Source: Rostrohypoxylon terebratum (lineage: Eukaryota; Ascomycota; Sordariomycetes; Xylariales; Hypoxylaceae). From it: a DNA stretch of 64,000 nt. The position numbers were made by a program, and so were the translations under genes. The DNA is taken from positions 248,001 to 312,000 of the forward strand of contig MU385876.1 in assembly GCA_022497145.1 (NCBI GenBank). The letters run 5' to 3'. Positions 53,330-64,000 of this stretch are shown piece by piece. The notes under the pieces are model-generated. The model did no database searches. It was not told where the DNA came from and saw nothing but the letters and a program-made list of their open reading frames with translations. The stretch's first letter is position 1; every line of letters begins with the position of its first letter.

Positions 53330-56300
53330 ATGAACATGGATCACAGTCTTCTTCAGCACCCATTGACCTCTGAAAATGGGTTGCACATCCCAATCGACTT
53401 CCGGATCCTCTCGGAAGACCTGTCAAGGAGGTATGTAATTATATAACAACCAAATTCGCATACTTACCTGTAAATATCTAACTGTCTTAAAGGGAGATTT
53501 GGTTACACCGCGTTATAAACCTGTCAGATTTTATAGCGGCTGGGTACCTGTATCTTGCATTTGCTGTTCTATCCCTCCTTTCCCTACTGGCTTCCCTTCT
53601 CCTATCGGATGGATTGTTCGGCCGCAAAAACAAATCCAATGCCTTTGTAAAATTATCCAAAACGACGAGTAGATTACATACGCCGTTGAAATACTCTATT
53701 ACACAAGCACTTGTGTTTTCTGCAGCACTTTCTTTGGCATTTGTGTCTGCATCTCAAAATGGAGTTTGGGCGGAACCAGCGGTGCTGGGCTACGTGCTCC
53801 TCCTTGGAATCATCCAATTCGCCTCAAAATCAAACATTTTTGGCCCTCTTCTAATTCAGCACACAAATCTATTGACAGCAGCAATTACCTTTGCAGAGGC
53901 TATCAAATTGCTGTTGCCAGTTGCGATCATTGGCTCGGACAGAAGGCCCTCGGGTATTGAGTGTGGTAAGCTCGCTTGCTTGGCAGTCACGCTCATAATC
54001 TCCTTCATCACTCCCCGGGAGGTGCGAAGCAAAGAGCGCAACGTCGAAAGTCCGGTATTGGAGGAAATGAACGAGAAGTATTCTCCCGAGGAGACTTGCT
54101 CATGGTACTCCTATTATATGTCTTATGGGTGGCTTACGTATCTCACCGTCAGGGGCTTCTTTCGGGATTTATCCATCGACGATCTTCCTCCGTTGCCGAC
54201 GTATGATGAGCCGACGACATGGCTGCATCGTATGAGCGAGGCTCGTCTCAAAGGAGGAAGAACTCTTCGGACTCTTTGCATTGCATTCTGGGATGATATC
54301 AAGACGATACTGGTTTGGGCGGTTTCGACTGCCATGGCCGAATATCTCGCGCCATTGGCTATGTACAATCTGCTGGCTTACTTGGAGAATCCGGTTGAGA
54401 GCACCGCCGTTTTGCATCCGTTTGTGTGGATTGCATTCCTATTCATAGGACCTATGGCTCGTTCTATTTGCTACCAAAGGTCTATTTTCATGGGCACAAG
54501 ACTGCTTGTCCGAGTTAAAGCAACCATGATTCAGGAGATTTACCAAACAATGATGTGGTCTCATGTAGAGGACAGTTTACAGGGACAGGCTGACCCGAAG
54601 AATCAGGACAAGAGTACTGACGAATCTGGCGATGTTTCGACAAACGGTATGCGGGCGCATTCTGCTAAGATGGAAAGCTTGTTGTCATACGATGCCGACG
54701 CGATTTCTAATGCGACCGACATTTTCTACGCCCTGACGGCGAGTACGATATCAGCCACGATTGCTATGACATTCCTGTACCAGCTTCTAGGATGGCCATC
54801 ACTAATTGGTGTCGGCGTCCTCCTATCCCTGAGTCCTCTTCCCGCCCTATTTTCCGGACGGCAATCACGGTTACACCGGTTCGTGATGCAGACAACCGAC
54901 TCTAGACTTTCCAAAATTTCCGAATATCTACACTCGATCCGAACCTTGAAATTCTTCGCCTGGGAAGATGTGGCATCTAAGACGATCAACGCTATCCGAG
55001 CTACCGAGCAGCAACGAATTTGGAAACGCAATATAACTTCTATGCTCATTGCTATGACCGGCGACATGCTTTCCCTTGTCAGTCTTCTAGCTATGTTCAC
55101 ATCGCTTGTGCTCTTTACAGACACGCCGCTACGAGCCCCGACGGCTTTCACGGCGCTGGCCCTTACAGAAACTTTACGCGCACAGTTTGTGTGGCTCTCG
55201 AAGGTTGCTCAATGGGTGGCGCAGGCTCACGAATCGATACAGCGAGTCGACAAATTCTTCGATTCAGCGGTGGAGATGAAGCGACACCCAACTGGTCCTC
55301 CTGAATTCAAAAATGCGACTTTCCGCCTGAGCTCGTCCTCTAGTTTCCGACTCCGCGACCTCTCTATTTCGTTTCGCGAAAAAGCGCTTAATATTGTGAC
55401 GGGATCGACTGGCAGCGGAAAGACTTCTTTGTTGTTATCGCTATTAGGAGAGACGAGTCTTGAAAGTGGAACAGCTTCTTGTCCACCAGATGTATCCTAT
55501 GTGCCCCAAACAGCGTGGCTCCAGAACAACACTATCCGCCAGAATATTCTATTCTTTACCCCTTATGACGAACGTCGGTATAAGCAGATTTTATACGCTT
55601 GCGACCTAATTGAGGATATATCACAATTACCGTTAGGCGATTTGACTCATGTCGGCGAACAAGGATCCAGCTTGTCAGGAGGCCAGAAACAACGGATATC
55701 GCTAGCGAGAGCCTTATACTCGCCTTCGTCAACACTTCTCCTCGATGATATCTTCTCAGCACTAGACGCGCATACTACTCTGAGAGTTTACGAGCGATGT
55801 TTCCGTAGTGGGCTATTAAGCGACCGCACTGTAATTCTCGTCACACACTTCTCCACCGCCATCGATGACGCCGAGGTTCTTGTCTCGCTGGCTCAGGCAC
55901 AAGTATCATATACGAAGATAAACCCTGGGCGTCCATGTGGCTTCGTTAAGTCTTCTTGGGTAACTCATTCCGAGGAAATCGAAGCTGATAGTAGTTCGCA
56001 ATCCACTGCGAGCCCTCAGCCGGGGATAGTCGTTACACACGATGAATTTACAGACATAGAACTCCCTGAGGAAAATTCGATCAAGGTGGAAGTTGACGAA
56101 AAGAGGGCTTCGGGACGTGTTCCTCGTTCATTTAGTAAGTTTCCAGTTACATCGTGTTGAAACAGCGTCTCTAACAATGTGGATAGTTGTTCGATACATG
56201 CTCCTTTTCGGAGGTTACCCGGCCGCGATCCTCACAATTATCAACACCATCCTAGTCCAACTCGCCTACTTCTCGATCACGTTCTGGCTATCCATATGGA

Positions 56301-58007
56301 CCGGGCTCTCGGCCCGGGACGACTACCCCTCCAAAGCGATCCCCTACCTCCTTGTCTACATCGGCACGGTCACCGCATTCATATCCCTCCAGTTCCTGAA
56401 TAACTACATCTACCAACGCGGCGGGTGGAAAGCAGCCAAGAAAATGCACGAGCGTCTCGTGACGGCAATCCTCGGTGCCCCTATCTCCTGGTACGACAAC
56501 ACGCCCATCGGGCGCATCATCAACCGCTTCGGCGTGGACATCCAATCGCTGGACTCAGCGCTCGTCGACTGGCTGCGCATGAGCCTGGACAACGGGATCC
56601 GACTCGCGCTACGCCTCGCCTCAATCGCCTCCATCATGCCGATCTTCGCGGTTCCGGCGGGCGTGTTCTGCATACTCGGGTTCGCGACGGGCGAAGTGTA
56701 CGCGCGGGCGCAGATCTCCATCAAGCGGCTGTGCGCGGTCAAGATGTCGCCCGTGTTCGCGCACTTCGGCGACACGACGGGCGGGCTGGCCGTGATCCGC
56801 GCGCGCGCGCCCCTCGACGCCGTCTTCCAGGCCGCGCTCGCCGACAAGCTCGCCGTGTACATGCGCGCGCTCGAGGCCCAGTTCAACACTAACCGCTGGG
56901 TCTCCATCCGCTCCGACTTCTGCGCCGCCACCATCGCCGTTACCGCCGGCTGCATCGCTTACTGGAAGTCCGGGGCCCCTGGCCTTGTTGGCTTTTCCCT
57001 CACCAATGCGATCGGGCTTAGTCAGACGATATTGACGCTGGTAAGGAATATGAATGAGTTGGAGATTGAACTCAATTCGTTCCAGAGGGTGTCGGAGTAC
57101 GCGGAGATAGAACCCGAGGCGGAGAAGGGGGAGGAGGAGAGGAAGGGGGCGAAGGTGCCTGCGGCTTGGCCTACGACAGGAAATTTGGAGTTCAGGGGTG
57201 TGACGGCTAGGTATTCGGAAGAGGGGCAGGACATTCTGAAGGATGTGTCGTTTTGTGCGAAGCCGGGGCAGAGAGTGGCTATTATTGGGCGCACTGGCAG
57301 TGGGAAAAGCACTATCACGCGCTCGATACTACGGTCAACGCATGTGGTTTCGGGAGGTATCACGATCGATGGTATTGACGTGAGCAATATCCCCTTGAAG
57401 CGTCTGCGAGAAAGCATTAGCTTTGTGCCTCAAGATGCCGTCATTTTCTCCGGTGACATCCAGTCAAATCTGGACCCCGAGAACAACCTCGACGAAACCG
57501 AGCTCCAATCCGTCCTCTCGGCATGCAACTTAATCCAAACACGCAATGCCGACGGCCAAACGACATCGCCAGGGTTCTCGGTACACAGCCCAGTCGCGAG
57601 CGGCGGTAAGAACTTCAGCAATGGCCAGAGACAGATTCTCGGACTTGCGCGGGCCATGTGTCGGCGCTCTAAGGTCGTCATCTTGGACGAGGCAACGGCT
57701 TCTGTGGACCACGAGACAGACGTGCGGATGCAGCAACTAATCCGCTCTGAGTTTGCCGGCTCTACAATAATAACGATTGCGCATCGCCTGCGTACGATAA
57801 TAGATTACGACCAAGTGATAGTGATGGAGGAAGGAAAGGTCTTAGAGTAAGTTACCCTCTACGGTGATTAGCGTGTTTCTTCTGACTGTTTACTGACGTG
57901 TTTATAGGACCGGCTCACCTGCGGAGTTAGTGGATAGAGAGGGTACCTTCTGGGGAATGCTGAAGAACAGTGGCGAGTATGAAGAATTGGTCTCGTTAGT
58001 GAGGTAA
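53330..58007 (+). CDS. ABC-C (MRP/Ycf1-type) full transporter, 1500 aa
   Basis: Exons 53330-53430, 53493-56134, 56187-57846 and 57908-58007 close in frame. Introns are GTATGT/AAAG, GTAAGT/GATAG and GTAAGT/ATAG. Order of domains: an N-terminal TM0-like hydrophobic region, TMD1, NBD1, linker, TMD2, NBD2. NBD1 has Walker A GSTGSGKTS (about residue 670), signature LSGGQKQR (about 762) and Walker B LLLDDIFSALD with Asp in place of the catalytic Glu, usual for ABC-C NBD1. NBD2 has Walker A GRTGSGKST (about 1282), signature-type FSNGQRQ and Walker B VILDEATASVD (about 1413) with the catalytic Glu. Such pumps export conjugates, peptides or secondary metabolites across the plasma or vacuolar membrane. 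TMD2 coding sequence is much GC-richer than TMD1, which gives antisense shadow frames. The ATG at 53336 is an alternative start. Confidence 0.93.
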
Positions 58008-58538
58008 CGAAGCTGGATTGCTATCTATAGGAACCCTGTAGCAACACTTGCTAGGCAAAACAAACTTTTATACCATGGTAAACAAGTTAAATGGCGTAAA
58101 GTTGGCCACGACAATATCAATTTTGCTCAACTCCTCGGCCATGACAGCTACCGACTAAATATTCCGGTAAGCACTGTCAGATAGGTTGTCTCCAGCTTCA
58201 TAGTTCACAAGTTACCTAGCGCTCGCATCGAAGCTGGGTACGTATAATCTGTTTTGGAGTTTTCAGCGGCCCAACTCTCATCTTCTCGGAAAATTCTTCC
58301 TGTGATATCAGCATGAAACTCATCGAGTGGCCAATATATTCGTTAATTGGGGATATTGTCAATAGACGGAGTCCTCTCAGAATTCACTTTTGTCACAGGT
58401 GAAGTCATTGGTTCGTTGTGACGCACAGCCCACAAATGATGTCGGCATAAGGACGTCTATATAAAGATATGAACTGTATAGCTATCTCTTGCTGTAACCT
58501 TGTCTAAGAACCGCCCTCGGTAGATGCTTCATCGGTAA
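58008..58538. other. Convergent intergenic stretch
   Basis: This lies between the 3' ends of the ABC transporter and the acyltransferase. AT-rich 3' flanks are present and no gene or repeat is recognised. Confidence 0.35.
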
Positions 58539-59939
58539 CTAGGAACAACACCGGAGAATTGAAAATTGTTTAATGGACCAACTCTTTTGAAATTTTTCGA
58601 AGACTTGTTTATCGAAACTGACAATCACCTCCAGACCTTCCTCGTCACTGTCGGTGTTGGCTGGTATCCTCGGAAGGACAATGGGGTATCTCTTGTACAT
58701 CAACTTCGGTAGTCTGACAGCATCACATATTCCCACAATGTCGCCCCAGTCCAACCCGTATATGTCCTGATCGGCCCACGAAACGATAGATACGCCGTCA
58801 TGACGTGGTCCTAGTGTAATCGGCGGGTGATTGTCAGACACGGCATCCAAATACAACAACACATTTCTAACGCCTTCCTCGTCAATGCGGTGTATAGAAG
58901 CACGAATCCCAGATGCAATTCCTGCTAACGTTGAAACAGAGGCCGGATCTGGTGGTTCGGCACCGCTCGTGGAATCAATATGGGATGAGAGAGAAATGAG
59001 ATCACGTCGCAAAGTTGTGGCAGCAGTCATGAGGAAGGCTGCGCCTACATAGTCAGGAAGCAAAGGTGGGTTAAATCGCGAACGAAAGTTCACGGGAAAG
59101 CCTATCGTATGATTACCCTTTATATCATCTGATGAGTCCAATTCGGCTGACACCACAGCGCTCCAAAGTAGCGCTGTAAGGATATCACTGGAGGAGACCC
59201 AAGCTCCAGTATCCCGTGAAGCGATATATTGGTTCACTGCATGTTTCAATGTTTGCAGAGATTTCTGGGAGAAGAAAAATATGCCCGTCGTGAGATCGTG
59301 GGATTGTGGCATTAAACTGGCGAGTTTGGCCAATTCATCGGGACTCTTGATGTGAAGCAGGTCAGGGATGGAAGATGTAGTTTGCGTACTAAGAGCGCCG
59401 GACCGCTTGAATAGGGCCTCATGATCTAGCCAAGTTGGACTGAATCCAATGGTTGAGGACGCGCCTGTCCGACAATGCGAGGCCCATATTTTGAGCAAGA
59501 CCCCGAATCCAGTGATGTCAGTCGTGCAATGGTGAACTGCAACGCACAGGATGAAGCCTCCCTTAACTAATGACAGCCTCGCTCGAAATACAGGCGCTGG
59601 GTTTGGAAATGGTGGTTGAGTATCAGGAGGTATGATTCCAGGGACAGTGAATGCTGAAGGCGGGAAATGCTGCTGTTTTATGAGGGCGTAGTCGATCACG
59701 CCTGAGAAGTCTTGCTCCGAGTAGATATCCTCAAGATTTTGATAGGATTCACCGAGGGAAACATGTTTCCGATCTTGGCTAGTGACGATGCCGGCGAGTA
59801 GGTCAGGGACATCAGCTATAAGTCCAGCCAAACCCGACTTGAGTACGTGAACAAGCTGAGCGTGCGTTGAAGGAAAACAGAGCATCTGGCGAACATAGCC
59901 TCGAGGCATGAGCTTATCAAGTGGAGAGAGCGTCACCAT
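58539..59939 (-). CDS. BAHD-type acyltransferase (fungal trichothecene-acetyltransferase-like family), 466 aa
   Basis: Intronless frame with ATG start (MVTLSPLDKLMPRGYVRQML). The catalytic HxxxD motif is intact in VAVHHCTTDITGFG (His 137, Asp 141). The structural DFGWG-type motif near the C-terminus is represented by DIYGLDWGDI (about 393-401), so the usual Phe is Leu and the first Gly-Trp order differs slightly. Length fits the family. These enzymes transfer acyl groups from CoA thioesters to alcohol or amine acceptors and in fungi commonly decorate or detoxify secondary metabolites. The acceptor is unknown. It converges on the ABC-C transporter, a pairing common in metabolite or detoxification clusters, though no backbone synthase (PKS, NRPS, terpene) is in the window. 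Confidence 0.9.
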   Translation of the reverse strand: MVTLSPLDKLMPRGYVRQMLCFPSTHAQLVHVLKSGLAGLIADVPDLLAGIVTSQDRKHVSLGESYQNLEDIYSEQDFSGVIDYALIKQQHFPPSAFTVPGIIPPDTQPPFPNPAPVFRARLSLVKGGFILCVAVHHCTTDITGFGVLLKIWASHCRTGASSTIGFSPTWLDHEALFKRSGALSTQTTSSIPDLLHIKSPDELAKLASLMPQSHDLTTGIFFFSQKSLQTLKHAVNQYIASRDTGAWVSSSDILTALLWSAVVSAELDSSDDIKGNHTIGFPVNFRSRFNPPLLPDYVGAAFLMTAATTLRRDLISLSSHIDSTSGAEPPDPASVSTLAGIASGIRASIHRIDEEGVRNVLLYLDAVSDNHPPITLGPRHDGVSIVSWADQDIYGLDWGDIVGICDAVRLPKLMYKRYPIVLPRIPANTDSDEEGLEVIVSFDKQVFEKFQKSWSIKQFSILRCCS

Positions 59940-61949
59940 GTTGACACTATCGGAGATGTCTTATCGAGTTGAATGTGGTTGACTCTAGCAAAATTGAACT
60001 CGTCAAAGAAGACCAGTACACTTATAATCAACTATCTAGATGCCTATTAGCAGTTGACCAATAGGTTTATTTTCTAGTATTCTAAAGTCGACATCTGATA
60101 GACATCAATAATATTGCTATGATAATATCGTCATCAGTGTCGTGTAATACTAATCTTTCGGCGGTACCGGTAATATTCACTATATTAGACGTTATCCCCG
60201 AAGGCACCTATAAAGAGAATAATCGATCGGCTCGCCAACCACGTAATCGCCATCGTACGTGGATCGAAAACCCTGCAGAGAACAAAATTTAGAATCGTAT
60301 AACAGAACAGGCAACAAGCAACACGTTCGTGAGTAAGATGAACTAGGTTACTAGGTGCTCAGCTGATGACTACGAAATACAGAGCAACCAAAATTGAATG
60401 TCGGATCCATGGGGCCCTCATCTTCGAATTCCAGGGTTAGCGCTAGGTCGGCAACCACTTTACACGTCCACCCTACCATCGCCGACACGCGCAGCGGTTT
60501 TGAAAAAACAATTGAATAGGACGCGTCGAGGGGGGACCCAACAATTATGTCAGATCGACCTATAGATTTTTTTTGGAGAGATTGGATAGAAAATAGCATT
60601 GTTTATTATGATGACAACATCCAATGGATGATATCATGTAAATCGATGTTGTGGATGTTATAGGTACAAGAAGAAGAAATTAGGTTGGTGGACGGCGGGG
60701 GATATTAAGGAAGATGACTGGCGCTCCTTGGAGATTAGGTACCGCGCAATGGAAATCTGGAACTGGGACTCGAGAATCTCCAGGGCTATGCGACTTGTTC
60801 CCCTTTATGCAGTCTAAAAAGATCCAATATAATCCCGAGGTCATTTATGCGCTTAATTGGTTTTGAGTACCTTTGGACTGAACTTTTAAAGCTTTTTTTA
60901 GCAGAAGGGATTCTGTTCATAATTTCAATCTCAATTCTAGGAAGTTACGATGACGACAAGAAGATTCGTTCGGTGCGCGGTGGTTGCCAGGACATCGATG
61001 TTGAATCTTGAATTGATGGAAAGAGATCCAGGTTATTAAAACGCGACCTACTATGTACCCACAGTGTAGTACCGTTTCATGGATCAGGGGTCCTCACTAG
61101 CCTCACCGGTGGGTACAGGCGCTGTCAAATTTAGCTGACTGGTCCAGAGACGTGGCTTTTAGCGGGGTACCAGGGGTTTGTGTAAGGGTTTGCAGGGTTT
61201 TATGGTGGATATCAGCCACAATAGTCTGTGCGGGTCTTTTATTTGATACTGTGACACTAGTACTTAGTAAGGCCTTGTCGATAGCGACCATCGTAAACAG
61301 GGACCCGTACACTGGAAATCTCCAGGGACATCGACAAACAACATCCGGAGAGGCCTGTTATTCCACCCAGTCGCATCATCCCATAAACATGGGCATATCT
61401 TCTTGAATCGAAGCCTAATACCAACTTGGGTTTTCCTACTAGGTACTACATTCGTACATACAGAATACAACATACGCAAACACGCCGACACTCAGGCAAA
61501 TCGTCAAATAATCAGAGAAATCAGAACTCAGAAATCAGAAATCCTCTAGGCTCGGACCCAGACTCAGACTCAGACTCAGACTCAGACTCAGACTTCAATT
61601 ACCTTGGCCTTTTTCGGCGTTGTTTTTTCTTACTTATCTTACTTTAAGCGAATCAAATCGTAGCCTAAAAATACCTTATATCTATGACAATTGCCGACAA
61701 TTGCGCCGCACCTCAGTAAATGACATACCTATTACCTACCAGATAGTGGCCCTGCTCAATTAACTTGACATTGAAATCTACGGACCCTTTGGATCAGACC
61801 AAAAAACCAGACGACCAGAATCTAAAAAGCACACATTGTCCGCCAATCAATCACACACAGACCTAAACACGGACACTACGTAAGAGACGGTAATCTGTAC
61901 CAGAGGCCCACACCACGACCTAAATCATTCGAGAAGACGGAAATGAGAG
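59940..61949. other. Intergenic stretch between acyltransferase and SHE3-like gene
   Basis: About 2 kb without a supported gene. An 82-codon minus-strand frame at 60599-60351 has an ATG and protein-like composition but no family. A hexanucleotide GACTCA tandem is at 61561-61595. The final 250 bp are the SHE3-like promoter. Confidence 0.35.
61561..61595. repeat. GACTCA hexanucleotide tandem repeat
   Basis: Five consecutive GACTCA copies followed by a partial sixth. GACTCA matches the half-conserved TGACTCA core bound by Gcn4/AP-1 bZIP factors, but copies are joined as AGACTCA, so binding would be weak. It is most simply a microsatellite. Confidence 0.7.
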
Positions 61950-63518
61950 ATGCCCAGTCGATTACAGAAACCTCGACCACGCCCTACGCCCAGTCGCGAA
62001 TCTTCAGTTCCTCTCCAGCAGGACGTTGAAACCCGTGAGTATACTCTAGTTCATGTCTAAGTCTACCATTGCAACCTCCAGGCTTCCTTGTGTTTTACAA
62101 CAATCTCCTGACTCCTGAATAAGAGACAGACATGACTTTGTCTCTGTCTTGTCCATTTCGACTGCCCTAGACAAAGCGAATGCTCCATGCTGTTTGGTCG
62201 CCGATTCTGATCGAATCTTAGTTAATCTGTCTTTATAGAACCTGCGTACTTATATGCTACATCATCAGATGCTAGCCCGAGAACAAAGCCGCCATATGCT
62301 TCCTACGATCCGAAAAACACAATGAATACCTACAGCACAACCCCCGAATCCAAGCCTAGCCCCTATGTCAATCTTAGCTTCTCACCAAACGGCAACAAGA
62401 TAACCTCCACTATTCGAACCGTCCCCAGCTTCGAGGAACCCTCGGACGTCTCTTCGTTAGATTCACCATCCGCACGAAACAGCGGTTTCTCAAGTTCCAT
62501 CAATAGTAATGTCAGCGGCACCTCGTACCACTCTCAACAACCAACGCACAGCACATCTACCGTCAGGTTAAAACCGCAGTCGCCTGGTCTATCGCCGCCA
62601 TTGCCAATATCGCAAAACGGAAGTTCGTATATATCCACGAGTGATGCGGCTTCTGGAGAGATAGATATGACAGACGAGCCAGCGTTATCCCTACAAGTCC
62701 CTGAGACGGGCATGCTTGACGATCGTTCAAACAGAGCTCTCGATAGCTCTCCACAATGGGACGGCGCTGTAGGCAAAGCCGGTCTAGGGAAGACGGGTCG
62801 AGTCATCAACAAATTAGTATCCGATAACGAAGCACTAAAGCGAGATATCCAGATCGAGCGACTGAAAGCTGAGGAGGCGAGGCAAGCCGCAAAGTTGATC
62901 GAGGATAAGATGGAGCGCATGGTCGCCGACTATGAGACTCGGTTGCTAGAAGCTAACGTAACTAAGACCCTGCTTAGTCGCAAGGAGCGCCAGGTAGAAC
63001 ACCTACAATCAGCAGTGGAATTGGAGAAAAAAAGAACAGCAGATGCCCAAGAACGCGAGCGCATATGGCGCGAAGAAGTGGAGAAGAGCCGGCGCGACAC
63101 CAAGGTTCAGATAGAGGAGGCTAACATGCACGCAGCGTTGATGGACGGTCGATACAACGCCATATCATCGCACTGGAAAGATCAAGGCGGCGAAATCAAG
63201 CGTGCGATGGCACGCCTCGACGACAAAATCAAGTTACTAGTCCAGGAACGTAGGACGGACGATGAAAAAATCAACGTTCTCCGCGATTTATGCGACCAGC
63301 AAGACGGAAACATCCGAGATCTCCAAAGGCAAAAGGACGAAATCGCCCGGCAATTTGAGGCTTATAAGCGCGAACAGGAACAAGCGTTGGCGGACATCAA
63401 AACGAAGGGCCGCGAGAGAGAAAACGAACAGCAGAAGTCACTTGAAGAAGCGAGACAAGTACTTGGTCAACTCAGATGGGCACTCAACGTAAAGAAGAAT
63501 GTGAAGGATGCCCAATGA
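61950..63518 (+). CDS. SHE3: She3-like (SWI5-dependent HO expression protein 3) coiled-coil protein, 454 aa
   Basis: Exon 1, 61950-62034, begins MPSRLQKPRPRPTPSRESSV. A 204-nt intron (GTGAGT donor, GTTAATC branch, TATAG) leads to exon 2, 62239-63518, whose frame runs QPAYLYATSSDASP into MNTYSTTPESKP. The first 200 residues are Ser/Pro-rich and disordered. From GKTGRVINKLVSDNEALKRD onward the protein is a continuous coiled coil through LLSRKERQVEHLQSAVELEK to about residue 440. This block matches the filamentous-fungal She3 family. Yeast She3 is an RNA-binding adaptor linking She2-mRNA complexes to myosin Myo4; filamentous-fungal homologues keep the coiled coil and their cargo is unclear. A competing ATG at 61944 in another frame runs into a stop before the donor. 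Confidence 0.8.
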
Positions 63519-64000
63519 TGGATTAGCTGACCAGCTGCACTTCTCTTTTGTCACCCAAACGATATGAGCGCATCTTGGACCGCACAGGCTTACAGCTTTT
63601 TCTCGGGCCAATTTCACTTCTCTATATCGTGCCCCATAGGAACAATGGTTCCAAAGTCGCAATACTCCTTCCCCACTTCTCAAATTAAATGTGATGTGCC
63701 TTCGAGCTTATCGGAAAGACTCTACGAAGAGATCATCGCCTAATTACATTGGATCGTTTCTTGCCCCTTGTGGCAGTTACAGCGATCCCTTCTTCTACCG
63801 ATTTCACAACCCGATCCTGGCGCTTAATCGAATAGAGTGGCTAGGAGCAGATTAGGAAAAGGCGCTCAAAAAGAGCTCCGGTTTGGATATGTCATGACAA
63901 TTGGGCTGGCGTTGCGGCGAATGGGATTCGATATGGTCTGAAACAGAGCTCACTACAAGTCGTGGCATTATTACTTCAAGGTACATTGTTGGTTAAGGGG
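63519..64000. other. Terminal intergenic stretch
   Basis: The 3' flank of the SHE3-like gene runs to the window end. Only short open frames are present and nothing is recognised. Confidence 0.3.

Noticed and set aside
60351..60599. 82-codon minus-strand frame with protein-like composition
   Set aside because: No recognised family, no flanking exons; could be real but cannot be supported.
1..64000. CRISPR array, bacterial operons, rRNA genes
   Set aside because: Spliceosomal introns and gene families show a fungal nuclear region. No regularly spaced direct repeats or rRNA sequence were seen.

Overview
The window is nuclear DNA of a filamentous ascomycete (Pezizomycotina). A Sordariomycete is the best guess from gene content, which is inference. 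Genes are widely spaced on both strands. They carry 0-3 short introns of about 50-105 nt (one reaches about 200 nt), with GTAAGT/GTATGT-like donors, CTAAC/TACTAAC-like branch sites and YAG acceptors. Families include Zn2Cys6 regulators, DHA1 and DAL5-type MFS carriers, 2EXR, Spo7, Trs65 and She3-like proteins.

Layout. 1-4 kb: divergent splicing factor PRP40 (5' part only) and TRAPPII subunit TRS65. 4-10 kb: gene-poor, with a complete 405-bp non-autonomous hAT-type element flanked by an exact 8-bp target duplication, a small membrane protein and a Met/Ser-rich GPI-type secreted protein. 10-13.6 kb: a 1096-aa coiled-coil protein. 13.6-17.7 kb: almost empty except for a tRNA-Lys(CUU) gene. 17.7-22.1 kb: two DHA1-type MFS genes, the first broken by a single in-frame TAG. 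24.4-34.5 kb: a 2EXR protein, a mitochondrial alpha/beta hydrolase of the Cld1/ABHD5 type, a Spo7-like lipid-regulatory subunit and a dual-specificity-phosphatase-fold protein. 36.6-39.7 kb: an unrecognised protein whose last exon probably encodes a 17-residue Gln/Asn-rich repeat. 41.7-60 kb: an accessory block with a membrane-anchored amidohydrolase, a DAL5-type transporter, a Zn2Cys6 regulator, an M20 carboxypeptidase, a full ABC-C transporter and a BAHD-type acyltransferase. 62-63.5 kb: a She3-like coiled-coil protein.

The most unusual observation is the tRNA-Lys(CUU) gene at 16780-16911. It folds into a perfect 73-nt cloverleaf only after removal of a 59-nt insert between tRNA positions 24 and 25. 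The insert is at a non-canonical position and looks like a spliceosomal intron: GTTAGT donor, perfect TACTAAC branch site, CACAG acceptor. Nuclear tRNA introns normally lie at 37/38 and are cut by the tRNA endonuclease.

Two reading frames (the MFS gene at 18751-18753 and the Gln/Asn-rich repeat gene at 39375-39377) are interrupted by one in-frame TAG in the same local TTAGG context while the frame stays open on both sides. This suggests recent nonsense alleles or, less likely, stop-codon recoding by A-to-I editing.

Exon coordinates were worked out by hand from splice signals and frame continuity. Functions are family-level calls from recognisable motifs, without database searches.
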